From Enterobacter sp. BIGb0383 (GTDB lineage: Bacteria; Pseudomonadota; Gammaproteobacteria; Enterobacterales; Enterobacteriaceae), in the NCBI RefSeq assembly GCF_003751845.1, contig NZ_RJKQ01000001.1:1240001-1304000 (forward strand): 64,000 nt of DNA, given 5' to 3'. Of the stretch, positions 40,329 to 49,031 are shown one piece after another. The stretch's first letter is position 1, and every line of letters begins with the position of its first letter. The notes below the pieces were generated by a model. That model did not search any database. It saw only the letters and a program-made list of their open reading frames with translations, and was not told the DNA's origin. The position numbers and the translations under genes are program-made.

Positions 40329-41483
40329 TCAGTCGTGGCTGACGGTATTGGCTTCGATATACGCAAAATTAATGTCTTCCCCGAGTCCCGGACGCTGTGG
40401 CATATGCACATAGCCGTCCTTGTCCATCGGGTCGACGATACTGTTGAGGTAAGCCGCAGGCTCGTCGTAGTCGAGGAATGGGTGCAGCAGACCGCGCTCG
40501 TACCAGCGACAGTTCCGAATCGCCCCAATCACCGCCAGGCTGGCCGCGCCGTTACCGTGCACTTCGCAGTCCATGCCGAAGGACTCCGCCAGGTTGGCGA
40601 CTTTTAGCGTCGGGGAGATCCCGCCCACGCCGTTGGAACCGGCGCGCAGAATGTCGCAGGCGCCAGCCTTCACCCAGTCGGCGCGGCTGTGGTGCTTACC
40701 GCCGAGGCTTTCCGGCCCGATAATCGGAATGCTGAGGTTCTCTGCAAGCCAGGCGTAGGAGGACATGCTCTCCTCTTCCATCGGCTCTTCAAACCAGGCG
40801 AAATCGAGTTTTTCCAGTTCTTTACCGATATAGAGCGCTTCGGTGCGGCTGTACCAGTGGTAGCCGTCGATCATCAGATCGATATCCGGGCCAACGGCTT
40901 CACGCACGGCGGCACAGGCTTTGACGTCCATTTTCGGATTCGGGGCAAAGGAGACCGGTGGCATCCAGGTATGCAGCTTGATGGCTTTATAGCCGCGCGC
41001 CACCAGTTTTTCAGAGAAGGCCGCGTACTCATCCGGCGTAGAGAGACCCCCTTCCAGCTCATCGCCGCACATGGTGCTGCCGTAGGCCGGGACTTTGTCA
41101 CGGAAGCCGCCCAGCAGTTTCCATACCGGCATTTGCAGCTTACGGCCAATCAGATCCCACAGGGCCTGCTCGACAAAGGAGAGTGCGCGTTCGGTCAGCT
41201 GATGGGCGCTGCCGCGCTGCCAGTGGACCAGATCCTGCCAGATACGTTCGCGATTAAACGGATCCTGACCAACCATCACTTTGCGGAAGAAGGCATTGAC
41301 CACGTGCGGGCGCACCACTTCAGGGGGCGCAAAAGAGTAGCCTTTGGTGCCATCGTCGGCGGTGATGGTGAGCATCGCCATTTTTGCCAGGCTCTCCGGT
41401 CCCGGATGCGAGTGACCAGCGCTGTCCGATACGCGGCGGGTAGGGTACTGGAAGACGGTGACGTTTACTGATTCAATTTTCAT
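40329..41483 (-). CDS. Enolase-superfamily enzyme (mandelate racemase-like)
   Basis: A 384-aa acid-sugar dehydratase or racemase-like protein. An N-terminal capping domain is followed by a (beta/alpha)7-beta barrel. Probable residues: K169-x-H171 on strand 2, metal ligands D206 (LMIDGYHW), E232 (WFEEP) and E258 (GPESL), and H309 (EVHGNGAA). The Asp that normally partners the last His seems replaced by Gly282 (LRAGSNGVGG against the usual PDxxxxGG). Start 41483 (MKIESVNVTVF) has an AAGGA site; an earlier in-frame start adds 26 residues. First gene of the operon, 34 bp before the binding protein. Substrate unknown. Confidence 0.85.
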   Translation of the reverse strand: MKIESVNVTVFQYPTRRVSDSAGHSHPGPESLAKMAMLTITADDGTKGYSFAPPEVVRPHVVNAFFRKVMVGQDPFNRERIWQDLVHWQRGSAHQLTERALSFVEQALWDLIGRKLQMPVWKLLGGFRDKVPAYGSTMCGDELEGGLSTPDEYAAFSEKLVARGYKAIKLHTWMPPVSFAPNPKMDVKACAAVREAVGPDIDLMIDGYHWYSRTEALYIGKELEKLDFAWFEEPMEEESMSSYAWLAENLSIPIIGPESLGGKHHSRADWVKAGACDILRAGSNGVGGISPTLKVANLAESFGMDCEVHGNGAASLAVIGAIRNCRWYERGLLHPFLDYDEPAAYLNSIVDPMDKDGYVHMPQRPGLGEDINFAYIEANTVSHD

Positions 41484-41767
41484 TATAGGTCCTTTGTACA
41501 ACGAATGATTCTGAGCCGTCAGCGCATTGCGCCAACGTGAAAATTCCGTAACGACCAACAACAGGAGGGAGCAGTACGACTTTGAAAAGCCGTTTCAGAA
41601 CTAAATGTATGCATAAAATTCATCCGCTGCCTCGGACAAATTTCGCTAAGCGTCGCTATATTTTCGTGCATACGCACGACATTGCGTGACATTTTTCACA
41701 AAAGAGATGGGAAGTGTGAGGTAGATCGGAAAGATGTTTCGTTATAAATAAAACATCAATTTAACCA
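41484..41767. promoter_or_regulatory. Promoter region of the enolase/ABC operon with GntR-like palindromes
   Basis: The region upstream of the six-gene operon has two related palindromic sites. TATGCATA lies at 41608-41615 within ATGTATGCATAAAAT, and TCGTGCATACGCACGA at 41664-41679 is a perfect 6-bp-arm inverted repeat. Both share a GTATGCA/TGCATAC core, common in operators of FCD-type GntR repressors of sugar-acid catabolism. No such regulator gene lies nearby. The -35/-10 boxes are not certain. Confidence 0.5.
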
Positions 41768-41789
41768 GCCCTTCTCCGCAGAGAAGGGC
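41768..41789 (-). terminator. Hairpin after fbaB, possible terminator
   Basis: GCCCTTCTC pairs with GAGAAGGGC around a 4-nt loop, 15 bp after the fbaB stop. On the leftward strand it is followed by TGGTTAAATTGATGTTTT, a weak U-rich tail, so termination is probable but not certain. Confidence 0.55.
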
Positions 41790-41804
41790 CAGAAGAAGGG
41801 AAAA

Positions 41805-42857
41805 TCAGGCGATTGTCACTTTAGTATCAAGATAGACATCCTGCACGGCGTTAATCAGCTTCACGCCTTCAGACATCGATTTCTTAAACGCTTTACGGCC
41901 CAGGATCAGCCCCATCCCACCCGCACGCTTGTTAATCACCGCCGTGCGTACCGCATCGCTGAGATCGGTTTCGCCGCCGGCCGCGCCGCCGGAGTTGATC
42001 AGCCCTGCCCGACCCATATAGCAGTTTGCCAGCTGGTAGCGCACCAGATCGATGGGGTTTTCGCTGGTCAGCTTGCTGTAGACCCGGTCATCCGTATAGC
42101 CGAAATTCACCGCCTTATAGCCGCCGTTATTTTCCGCCATCTTCTGCTTCACAATATCGGCCCCGATGGTTGCCGCCAGATGGTTCGCCTGGCCGGTCAG
42201 GTCGGCGGAAACGTGGTAATCGACGCCGTCTTTTTTGAAATCCTCATTGCGCAGATAGGCCCAGAGCACGGTGACCATCCCCAGCTCGTGCGCCCGCTCA
42301 AAGGCGGCGGAGATCTCCTCAATCTGACGACGGGACTCCCGGGAGCCAAAGTAGATGGTGGCTCCGACCGCCACGGCACCCAGATTAAAGGCCTGCTCCA
42401 CGCTGGCGTAGAGGGTCTGGTCATACTCGGTGGGGTAGCTCAGAGTTTCATTGTGGTTAAGCTTAACGAGGAACGGAATGCGGTGGGCATAGCGGCGGGA
42501 AACGGAGGCCAGCACGCCGTAGGTCGATGCCACGCAGTTACAGCCCGCTTCAATCGCCAGCTCAACAATGTTCTTCGGATCGAAGTAGAGCGGATTGGCG
42601 GCAAAGGACGCGCCCGCCGAGTGCTCAACGCCCTGATCGACCGGCAGAATGGAGAGATAGCCGCTGCCCGCCAGTCGCCCGGTGTTGTACAGCGTCTGCA
42701 TATTACGTAATACCGCCGGTGGCCGGTTGTTATCGATCATCACCCGGTCTACATAATCTTTGCCTGGCAGGTAGAGTTTATCGGCAGGAATAGTCATACA
42801 GCGGTGCTGTAGCAAGCCGTCGGCGTCTTTGCCGAGCAGTTGCGTAATATCAGTCAT
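41805..42857 (-). CDS. fbaB: FbaB, class I fructose-bisphosphate aldolase (DhnA type)
   Basis: A 350-aa Schiff-base aldolase that cleaves fructose 1,6-bisphosphate to DHAP and glyceraldehyde 3-phosphate, used mainly in gluconeogenesis. Sequence and length are nearly identical to E. coli Fba[20 protein letters not shown] near residue 70, the Schiff-base Lys in [11 protein letters not shown] near 236, and the phosphate-binding [13 protein letters not shown] and [12 protein letters not shown]. Divergent from yegT. Confidence 0.97.
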   Translation of the reverse strand: MTDITQLLGKDADGLLQHRCMTIPADKLYLPGKDYVDRVMIDNNRPPAVLRNMQTLYNTGRLAGSGYLSILPVDQGVEHSAGASFAANPLYFDPKNIVELAIEAGCNCVASTYGVLASVSRRYAHRIPFLVKLNHNETLSYPTEYDQTLYASVEQAFNLGAVAVGATIYFGSRESRRQIEEISAAFERAHELGMVTVLWAYLRNEDFKKDGVDYHVSADLTGQANHLAATIGADIVKQKMAENNGGYKAVNFGYTDDRVYSKLTSENPIDLVRYQLANCYMGRAGLINSGGAAGGETDLSDAVRTAVINKRAGGMGLILGRKAFKKSMSEGVKLINAVQDVYLDTKVTIA

Positions 42858-43049
42858 AGCGATGCTCCCGTGGTTGCCGCTATTATCGGCAGTGGATTGT
42901 CCTTACCCGCTGATGCGGGCAACGATAAGCCTGGTACCGGTCGCGCAAATTTTCCAGAACCAGGCTATTTTTCAGTCATTTCTGCTGTCTCGATTCACCG
43001 ATCACAAAAATGTTACATCGCTCATACTTTCACCTTAAAGGTATTTAAA

Positions 43050-43060
43050 AGGTATTACCT
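43050..43060. promoter_or_regulatory. Candidate YegW operator upstream of yegT
   Basis: AGGTATTACCT is a perfect palindrome about the central T, with extra half-sites beside it (GGTAT at 43040 and 43064, ACC at 43080). GGTATTACC-like palindromes are typical of HutC/FarR-type GntR regulators, the type of YegW encoded four genes downstream. A related GGTAATATAC lies just upstream of yegW (about 47093-47102). Direct evidence is absent. Confidence 0.45.
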
Positions 43061-43107
43061 GCTGGTATGCTGAAAATGTACCTTACCTGTCATGAAGGAT
43101 TTAAAAG

Positions 43108-44388
43108 ATGAAAACTACAGCAAAGCTGTCGTTCATGATGTTCGTTGAATGGTTTATCTGGGGGGCCTGGTTTGTGCCGCTCTGGCTGTGGCTGAGTAAA
43201 AGCGGCTTTACCGCCGGGGAGATCGGCTGGTCCTATGCCTGTACCGCCATCGCCGCCATTCTGTCGCCGATCCTGGTCGGCTCCCTGACCGACCGCTTCT
43301 TCTCGGCACAAAAAGTGCTGGCGCTGCTGATGTTCGCCGGGGCGATACTGATGTACTTTGCCGCGCAGCAGACCACCTTCGCCGGGTTCTTCCCGCTGCT
43401 GCTGGCCTACTCACTGACCTATATGCCGACGATTGCGCTGACCAACAGTATCGCCTTCTCCAACGTTGGCGACGTGGAGCGCGACTTCCCGCGTATCCGC
43501 GTGATGGGCACCATCGGCTGGATCGCCTCCGGGCTGGTGTGCGGCTTCCTGCCGCAGATGATGGGCTACAGCGATATTTCGCCGACCAACGTGCCGCTGC
43601 TGATCACCGCAGGCAGTTCGCTGTTGCTGGGTATTTTCGCCTTCTTCCTGCCGGATACGCCGCCGAAGAGTACCGGCAAGCTGAACTTCAAGGTAATGCT
43701 GGGCCTTGACGCGATTATCCTGCTGCGCGACCGCAATTTCCTGGTCTTCTTCTTCTGTTCGTTCCTGTTCGCCATGCCGCTGGCCTTCTACTACATCTTT
43801 GCCAACGGCTACCTCACCGAAGTGGGGATGAAAAACGCCACCGGCTGGATGACCCTCGGTCAGTTCTCCGAAATCTTCTTTATGCTGGCGCTGCCGTTTT
43901 TCACTAAGCGTTTTGGTATTAAAAAGGTATTATTACTGGGCTTACTCACCGCCGCCCTGCGCTACGGCTTTTTCGTCTTCGGTGGTGCGGAGCAGTACTT
44001 TACTTACGCCCTGCTGTTCCTCGGCATTCTGCTGCACGGCGTGAGCTACGACTTCTACTATGTCACCGCCTATATCTACGTTGATAAAAAGGCACCGGTG
44101 CATATGCGTACCGCCGCGCAGGGGCTGATCACCCTTTGCTGTCAGGGCTTCGGTAGCCTGCTGGGCTATCGCCTCGGCGCAATGATGATGGAAAAAATGT
44201 ATGCGTACCCAGAGCCGGTAAACGGCCTGACCTTTAACTGGGCGGGTATGTGGACCTTCGGCGGCGTGATGATTGCCATTATCGCCGTACTCTTTATGTT
44301 GTTCTTTCGCGAATCAGATAAAGAAATCACCGCAATACAGGTGGACAACGAGCGCGATATTTCGCTGACACAAGGGGAAATTAAATGA
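43108..44388 (+). CDS. yegT: YegT, nucleoside:H+ symporter family transporter
   Basis: A 426-aa inner-membrane transporter of the NHS family (NupG/XapB relatives) with 12 helices. The N-terminus KLSFMMFVEWFIWGAWFVPLW is characteristic of the family, and RIRVMGTIGWIASGLVCGF lies in the central region. E. coli YegT is 425 aa. It is first in the yegTUV operon, preceded by an AAGGAT site, and its TGA overlaps yegU. It probably imports a nucleoside or ADP-ribose-related compound that YegU and YegV then process. Confidence 0.94.
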   Translation: MKTTAKLSFMMFVEWFIWGAWFVPLWLWLSKSGFTAGEIGWSYACTAIAAILSPILVGSLTDRFFSAQKVLALLMFAGAILMYFAAQQTTFAGFFPLLLAYSLTYMPTIALTNSIAFSNVGDVERDFPRIRVMGTIGWIASGLVCGFLPQMMGYSDISPTNVPLLITAGSSLLLGIFAFFLPDTPPKSTGKLNFKVMLGLDAIILLRDRNFLVFFFCSFLFAMPLAFYYIFANGYLTEVGMKNATGWMTLGQFSEIFFMLALPFFTKRFGIKKVLLLGLLTAALRYGFFVFGGAEQYFTYALLFLGILLHGVSYDFYYVTAYIYVDKKAPVHMRTAAQGLITLCCQGFGSLLGYRLGAMMMEKMYAYPEPVNGLTFNWAGMWTFGGVMIAIIAVLFMLFFRESDKEITAIQVDNERDISLTQGEIK

Positions 44389-45389
44389 AAGCGGATCGTA
44401 TTCTCGGTGCCCTTTACGGGCAGGCGTTAGGGGATTCGATGGGTATGCCATCCGAGCTGTGGCCACGAAGCCGGGTGAAAGCTCACTTCGGCTGGATAGA
44501 CAGGTTCCTGCCGGGGCCTGCGGAAAACAATGCCGCCTGTTATTTTGGTCGCGCAGAGTTTACCGACGACACCTCAATGGCGCTCTGTCTGGCCGATGCG
44601 CTTATCGAGTGCGACGGGCAGATCGATGCCGACGTTATCGGTCGGCATATCCTGAAATGGGCGGAAGGTTTCGACGCTTTTAATAAGAACGTGCTTGGCC
44701 CGACGTCAAAGATTGCCCTTAACGCCATTCGCGCCGGGAAACCGGTTAGCGAGCTGGAGAACAACGGCGTGACCAACGGTGCCGCCATGCGCGTGTCGCC
44801 GCTGGGCTGCCTGCTGCCAACCGACGATCTCGATCACTTTATCGATGAGATTGCGCTGGCCTCCAGCCCGACCCACAAGTCGGATATCGCCATCTCCGGG
44901 GCCGTTGCCGTCGCCTGGGCGATTTCACGGGCCATCGACGGGGCAAGCTGGGCGAGCATCGTCGATGCCCTGCCCGCCGTTGCCGCCCATGCCCAGCTAA
45001 AGCGGGTGACCACCTTCAGCGCGTCGATGGCGGCACGCATCGAGCTGGCGCTGAAAACCGTCCGCGAGGCGCAGGGCGTGGAATCGGCCAGCGAGCAGCT
45101 TTATCAGCTTATCGGGGCCGGAACCAGCACCATTCAGTCGGTGCCCTGCGCAATTGCAATGGTGGAGCTGGCAGAGGGCGATCCTAACCGCTGTGCGGTT
45201 CTGTGCGCCAACCTCGGCGGCGACACCGATACCATCGGCGCAATGGCTACCGCCATCTGCGGCGCGCTACAGGGGATCAACGCCATCGATGCCGGTCTGA
45301 AGCGTGAGCTGGATGACGTTAATCAGCTGGATTTTGTCCACTATGCCGCTACGCTTTTACAATACCGCCAGCAACGGGAGAACGCATGA
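44385..45389 (+). CDS. yegU: YegU, ADP-ribosylglycohydrolase family protein
   Basis: A 334-aa DraG/ARH-like hydrolase. Dinuclear Mg ligands are in FTDDTSMALCLADAL (about residue 61) and NLGGDTDTIGAMATAI near residue 280, both intact, so the protein is probably active. It is expected to cleave an N- or O-glycosidic bond to ADP-ribose or a similar nucleoside. Coupled by 4-bp overlaps to yegT and yegV. Confidence 0.93.
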   Translation: MKADRILGALYGQALGDSMGMPSELWPRSRVKAHFGWIDRFLPGPAENNAACYFGRAEFTDDTSMALCLADALIECDGQIDADVIGRHILKWAEGFDAFNKNVLGPTSKIALNAIRAGKPVSELENNGVTNGAAMRVSPLGCLLPTDDLDHFIDEIALASSPTHKSDIAISGAVAVAWAISRAIDGASWASIVDALPAVAAHAQLKRVTTFSASMAARIELALKTVREAQGVESASEQLYQLIGAGTSTIQSVPCAIAMVELAEGDPNRCAVLCANLGGDTDTIGAMATAICGALQGINAIDAGLKRELDDVNQLDFVHYAATLLQYRQQRENA

Positions 45390-46351
45390 GCGCGGAAATT
45401 TTGAGCGAAAAACTGGCCGGGTTGCAGACAACCCGCCCGGTGGTCGTGGTCGGCGCGGCGGTGATTGATGTCATCGCCGATGCCTACGCCCTGCCCTGGC
45501 GCGGCTGCGATATTGAACTCCATCAGCAGGGGGTGAATATCGGCGGCTGTGCACTGAATATCGCCGTGGCGCTGAAGCGCCTCGGCGTGGAGGCCTGTAA
45601 TGCGCTGCCGCTCGGAAAAGGCATGTGGTCGGACATTATCCGCTCGAATATGGCTAAAGAAGGGCTGACCAGCGTGGTGGAAGCCGAGGACGGCGACAAC
45701 GGCTGGTGCCTGGCACTGGTGGAGCCGGACGGTGAACGCACCTTTATGTCCTTTAGCGGCGTGGAGAACCAGTGGCGTGATGAGTGGCTGGCGGGGATCC
45801 CCGTGTCGCCGGGCGCGCTGGTCTATCTGTCCGGCTATCAGCTGGCTTCCGCCAGCGGCGAGCGGCTGGTCAGCTGGCTGGAAGGGCTGGAGGATATCAC
45901 CGCCTTCGTCGACTTCGGTCCGCGCATCGTCGATATTCCGGCTCCGCTACTGGAACGGATTATGGCCTGCAAACCGCTGGTGTCGCTGAACCGCCAGGAA
46001 ACCGAATTTGCCGCAGAGATCTTAAACTGCGACGACGAAGTGACCGCTTTCGGGCAGGCGTGGGTGGATCGTTTTCAGGCCCCGCTGGTGGTGCGCCAGG
46101 ACAAAGCCGGTGCCTGGTACTTTACGCCGGACGATCATGGTCTGGTCGCGCCCTTCCCGGCTACGGTGCTGGACAGTATCGGCGCGGGCGACAGCCACGC
46201 GGGCGGAACGCTGGCAGGGCTGGCGGCGGGCTGGTCATTGCCGGATGCGGTCCTGCTTGGCAATGCCGTTGCCGCCTGGGTGGTCAGCCATCGCGGCGGA
46301 GACTGCGCCCCGACCCGCGAAGAGTTACTCCTCGCACACAAACACGTATAG
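45386..46351 (+). CDS. yegV: YegV, PfkB-family sugar/nucleoside kinase
   Basis: A 321-aa ribokinase-like kinase. The N-terminal lid region VVGAAVIDVIADAYALP and the C-terminal catalytic signature VLDSIGAGDSHAGGTLAGLAAG (split: anion hole GAGD, catalytic Asp) are clear. It probably phosphorylates the sugar or nucleoside released by YegU. It overlaps yegU by 4 bp and meets yegW tail to tail with 27 bp overlap. Confidence 0.93.
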   Translation: MSAEILSEKLAGLQTTRPVVVVGAAVIDVIADAYALPWRGCDIELHQQGVNIGGCALNIAVALKRLGVEACNALPLGKGMWSDIIRSNMAKEGLTSVVEAEDGDNGWCLALVEPDGERTFMSFSGVENQWRDEWLAGIPVSPGALVYLSGYQLASASGERLVSWLEGLEDITAFVDFGPRIVDIPAPLLERIMACKPLVSLNRQETEFAAEILNCDDEVTAFGQAWVDRFQAPLVVRQDKAGAWYFTPDDHGLVAPFPATVLDSIGAGDSHAGGTLAGLAAGWSLPDAVLLGNAVAAWVVSHRGGDCAPTREELLLAHKHV

Positions 46352-47071
46352 GTCGCTGCGACAGTAGCTGATGCTGTACTCAATAGGCCGGTGTTGTTGA
46401 TCGAGCGCGACTTGTTTGATCACCAGCACCGGTATTTTTTCGTCCATCTTAATATGCTCCTGAAACTCGGCGTCAGGCATCATGGCGCTAACCCGGGAGC
46501 GCGTGCGTTCAGGGAAGATATTGCGCTGACGGAAATAGTCATACAGCGAAACGCCGATGGCATCCGCATCCTCGATTAACGGGGTCGGCACCCAGGATTC
46601 CTCAATCGAAACGGCGTCGTCATCGACATAGCGAATACGCTTGAGCAGAAAAACATCGCTGTCGGGCAGCACGCCCAGCCGGTCCGCCACCTCTTCCGGG
46701 CAGGGCACCACCCGCTTATTGACCCACAGAGTATTTGGCTTTTTGCCGCGCAGCACCACCTGCTGAGAAAATCCGCGCGCCTCTTTCAGGGAGTATTCGA
46801 AAATATTGACGATTTGCGTCCCGTAACCACGCGCACGCGTCACCACGCCCTCATTTTCGAGGGCCTCCATCGCTTTGCGCACGGTAATGCGCGAGACGCC
46901 GGTCAGCTGGCTCAGGTCACGCTCGCCGGGCAAAATATTGCCATGCTGCAGCACCCCGCTGCGCACGGCATTTTTCACCGTTTCAGCAAACCTGAGATAC
47001 AGGGGCGCCTTATCCTTCGCGGCGATACGCTCGTTGAGCTGGGCAATAAGTCGGAGATGCGCCTCTTCCAT
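46325..47071 (-). CDS. yegW: YegW, GntR/HutC-family transcription regulator
   Basis: A 248-aa regulator. The N-terminal winged helix-turn-helix (about 18-85) contains NILPGERDLSQLTGVSRITVRKAM, and the C-terminal UTRA domain binds the effector (DVFLLKRIRYVDDDAVSIEESWVP is split at about 125-150). I chose the ATG at 47071, which gives the E. coli length of 248; an upstream in-frame ATG adds 15 residues. It is presumed to control yegTUV. Confidence 0.93.
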   Translation of the reverse strand: MEEAHLRLIAQLNERIAAKDKAPLYLRFAETVKNAVRSGVLQHGNILPGERDLSQLTGVSRITVRKAMEALENEGVVTRARGYGTQIVNIFEYSLKEARGFSQQVVLRGKKPNTLWVNKRVVPCPEEVADRLGVLPDSDVFLLKRIRYVDDDAVSIEESWVPTPLIEDADAIGVSLYDYFRQRNIFPERTRSRVSAMMPDAEFQEHIKMDEKIPVLVIKQVALDQQHRPIEYSISYCRSDLYVFVCEE

Positions 47072-47106
47072 CGATATTTTCCTAGCTGATGTGTGCTGTC
47101 CGTATA

Positions 47107-47907
47107 TTACCACCATGCATGGAAATGATGTACCGGGCCAATGCCCTCTCCGACCTCCAGCGTATCGGCCTTCGCCAGCGCGGCAGAGAGCCAGCGTTTG
47201 GCCTCATCGATAGTATCGGCCCAGTCGCGATGACGCGGTCGCAGCGCGGCCAGCGCAGACGAGAGCGTGCAGCCGGTGCCGTGGGTATTTTTGGTCTTTA
47301 CGCGCGGAGCGGTAAAGCGGCGTTCACCCGCAGCGGTAAACAGCCAGTCCGGGCTTTCAGCATCATCCAGATGACCGCCCTTCATCAGCACCGCCTCACA
47401 GCCCAGCGCCAGCAGCGCCCGGCCCTGCTCGCGCATTTCCTTTTCGCTAACGGCCATTGGTGCATCCAGCAGCGCCGCTGCCTCCGGCAGATTGGGCGTG
47501 ATCAGCGCCACCTGCGGCAGCAGATGGCTGCGCAACGTCGCCACGGCGGCAGGCGAAAGCAGCGGATCGCCGCTTTTGGCCAGCATCACCGTATCCAGTA
47601 CCAGATTGCGCACCTGGTAATGGCGCAGACGTTCCGCCACCACTTCGACAATATCCGTCTCCGCCAGCATGCCGATTTTGGTGGTATCAATACGGACGTC
47701 GCTAAACACCGAGTCCAGCTGGGCCGCAACAAACTCCGGCGTGACGCGAAACACCGACTGCACGCCACGGGTATTCTGCGCCACCAGCGCCGTCACCACC
47801 GAACAGCCGTAGGCCCCAAGGGCCGAGAAGGTTTTCAGATCGGCCTGGATCCCCGCCCCGCCGCTGGGATCGGTACCGGCAATGGTCAGTGCATTAATGC
47901 GTTTCAT
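47107..47907 (-). CDS. thiD: ThiD, HMP/HMP-phosphate kinase
   Basis: A 266-aa ribokinase-fold kinase that phosphorylates hydroxymethylpyrimidine and its monophosphate in thiamine biosynthesis. Key motifs are [20 protein letters not shown] at residues 8-27, [11 protein letters not shown], and [15 protein letters not shown] for the anion hole. The start at 47907 ([11 protein letters not shown]) gives the E. coli length and overlaps the thiM stop by 4 bp; the longer in-frame start has no support. Confidence 0.96.
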   Translation of the reverse strand: MKRINALTIAGTDPSGGAGIQADLKTFSALGAYGCSVVTALVAQNTRGVQSVFRVTPEFVAAQLDSVFSDVRIDTTKIGMLAETDIVEVVAERLRHYQVRNLVLDTVMLAKSGDPLLSPAAVATLRSHLLPQVALITPNLPEAAALLDAPMAVSEKEMREQGRALLALGCEAVLMKGGHLDDAESPDWLFTAAGERRFTAPRVKTKNTHGTGCTLSSALAALRPRHRDWADTIDEAKRWLSAALAKADTLEVGEGIGPVHHFHAWW

Positions 47908-48692
47908 CCCTGCATCTCCTCTGCCAGGCCATAGAGCGCGTCGAGAAATGCCGGAATAAAGCTGCCCGGTCCCTTGCTGTTCTGCGTTGCTGTCTGACCG
48001 GCCCGCTTCATCCACAGGCAGGCGGAAGCCACGTTATCCAGCCGGTCGCCCGGCAGCGCACAGCTGGCCGCGACCACCGCGCTCAGGGCGCAGCCGGTCC
48101 CGACCACGCGGGTCATCAGCGGATCACCGCCCGTTACCGCCACCGTCCGCCGACCATCGGTGACATAATCCACCTCTCCGGTCACCGCCACCACCGCACC
48201 ACACTGGCGGGCAAGGGCCTGTGCGGCAGGCAGTGCTGCTGCCGCCGTATCGGTGGTATCCACCCCGCGCCCGCCCGCGCTCATCCCGGCCAGAGCCAGA
48301 ATTTCCGAGGCGTTACCGCGAATTGCCGCAGGCCTTAAGGCCAGCAGTTCACGGCAAAATTCGGTCCGCAGGGCCAGCGCGCCCACCGCGACCGGATCCA
48401 GCGACCAGGGCTTACCGGCGGCGCTGGCGGCCGCGACGGCCAGACGCATAGATGCGGCCCGCTCGCGCGTCAGCGTCCCGACGTTAATCAACAGCGCATC
48501 GGCGATGGCGGCAAAAGGGGCGGCTTCCTGGGGGTCAATAACCATCGCGGGCGACGCACCCAGCGCCAGCAAAACATTGGCGGTAAAGGTTTGCACGACG
48601 TCGTTGGTCATACAGTGAACCAGCGGTGAACGCTGATGGAAGTGCTGCAGCGCACGGGCTGCGGTTGAAGAAGGGTGCAGGTCAGGTTGCAT
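47904..48692 (-). CDS. thiM: ThiM, hydroxyethylthiazole kinase
   Basis: A 262-aa kinase of the thiazole salvage branch of thiamine synthesis. Motifs: [29 protein letters not shown], split at about 25-50; [17 protein letters not shown]; and [14 protein letters not shown] for the active-site anion hole and Cys. The ATG at 48692 follows an AGGAG site by about 8 nt and sits downstream of a TPP riboswitch that represses translation and transcription when TPP is abundant. Forms an operon with thiD. Confidence 0.96.
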   Translation of the reverse strand: MQPDLHPSSTAARALQHFHQRSPLVHCMTNDVVQTFTANVLLALGASPAMVIDPQEAAPFAAIADALLINVGTLTRERAASMRLAVAAASAAGKPWSLDPVAVGALALRTEFCRELLALRPAAIRGNASEILALAGMSAGGRGVDTTDTAAAALPAAQALARQCGAVVAVTGEVDYVTDGRRTVAVTGGDPLMTRVVGTGCALSAVVAASCALPGDRLDNVASACLWMKRAGQTATQNSKGPGSFIPAFLDALYGLAEEMQG

Positions 48693-48740
48693 TATCACGC
48701 TCCTGCCACGCGATAAAGAAGGGACGACCTGCCAGGCGTC

Positions 48741-48820
48741 TGACTTCCCTACGCTGGCATTATCCAGATCAGGTATTACGGGTATTTCTCAGCCTTCACG
48801 AAGAAGGGCACCCCGAGTCA
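48741..48820 (-). promoter_or_regulatory. TPP (THI-box) riboswitch of thiM
   Basis: On the leftward strand it reads GACTCGGGGTGCCC, then CTGAGAAATACCCG, ACCTGATCTGGATAATGCCA and GCGTAGGGAAGTCA. These are the conserved THI-box segments in order, and P1 is closed by GACT/AGTC. It lies about 50 nt upstream of the thiM start. The 5' three quarters (48750-48820) also form part of the 78-bp direct repeat bounding the adjacent island, so this copy appears to be a hybrid rebuilt by integration, yet complete. Confidence 0.96.
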
Positions 48821-48827
48821 TTTACAA
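48750..48827 (-). repeat. 78-bp direct repeat, thiM-proximal copy (att-like site)
   Basis: Identical over 78 bp to 50897-50974 in the same orientation. It comprises the TPP aptamer from the start of P1 to GCGTA plus about 8 bp upstream. Sequence diverges immediately outside both ends. Such a perfect repeat at both island ends is the signature of an attL/attR pair from site-specific integration. Confidence 0.9.
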
Positions 48828-49031
48828 ATTGAAATCAACTAGTTAGAAAATTTGGAAAACAAGAGATTTCATGAAATTAAGACTACCCGAACTGGGGTTG
48901 ACCTTCAAGATTGATAGGGTTAAAAACATGACTTTTAACCTCAATGAGCGTGGTTTTAACCTTCTATCATTTCGTTAGGGTAAATTTCCTTAGAGCTATA
49001 CGTGAAGCGGAGTTTACTGGATGGGTTGTAG
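48828..49031. other. Island left end with repeated GGTTAAAA / TTTTAACC motifs
   Basis: Non-coding apart from a possible 35-codon frame (48871-48978, no clear ribosome site). GGTTAAAA at 48918-48925 and TTTTAACC at 48933-48940 form a perfect inverted repeat with a 7-bp gap. Further copies are GGTTTTAACC at 48952-48961 and GGTTTTAAC at about 49041. Repeated short sites next to an att end resemble recombinase arm sites or a repressor operator; this is unproven. Confidence 0.45.
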
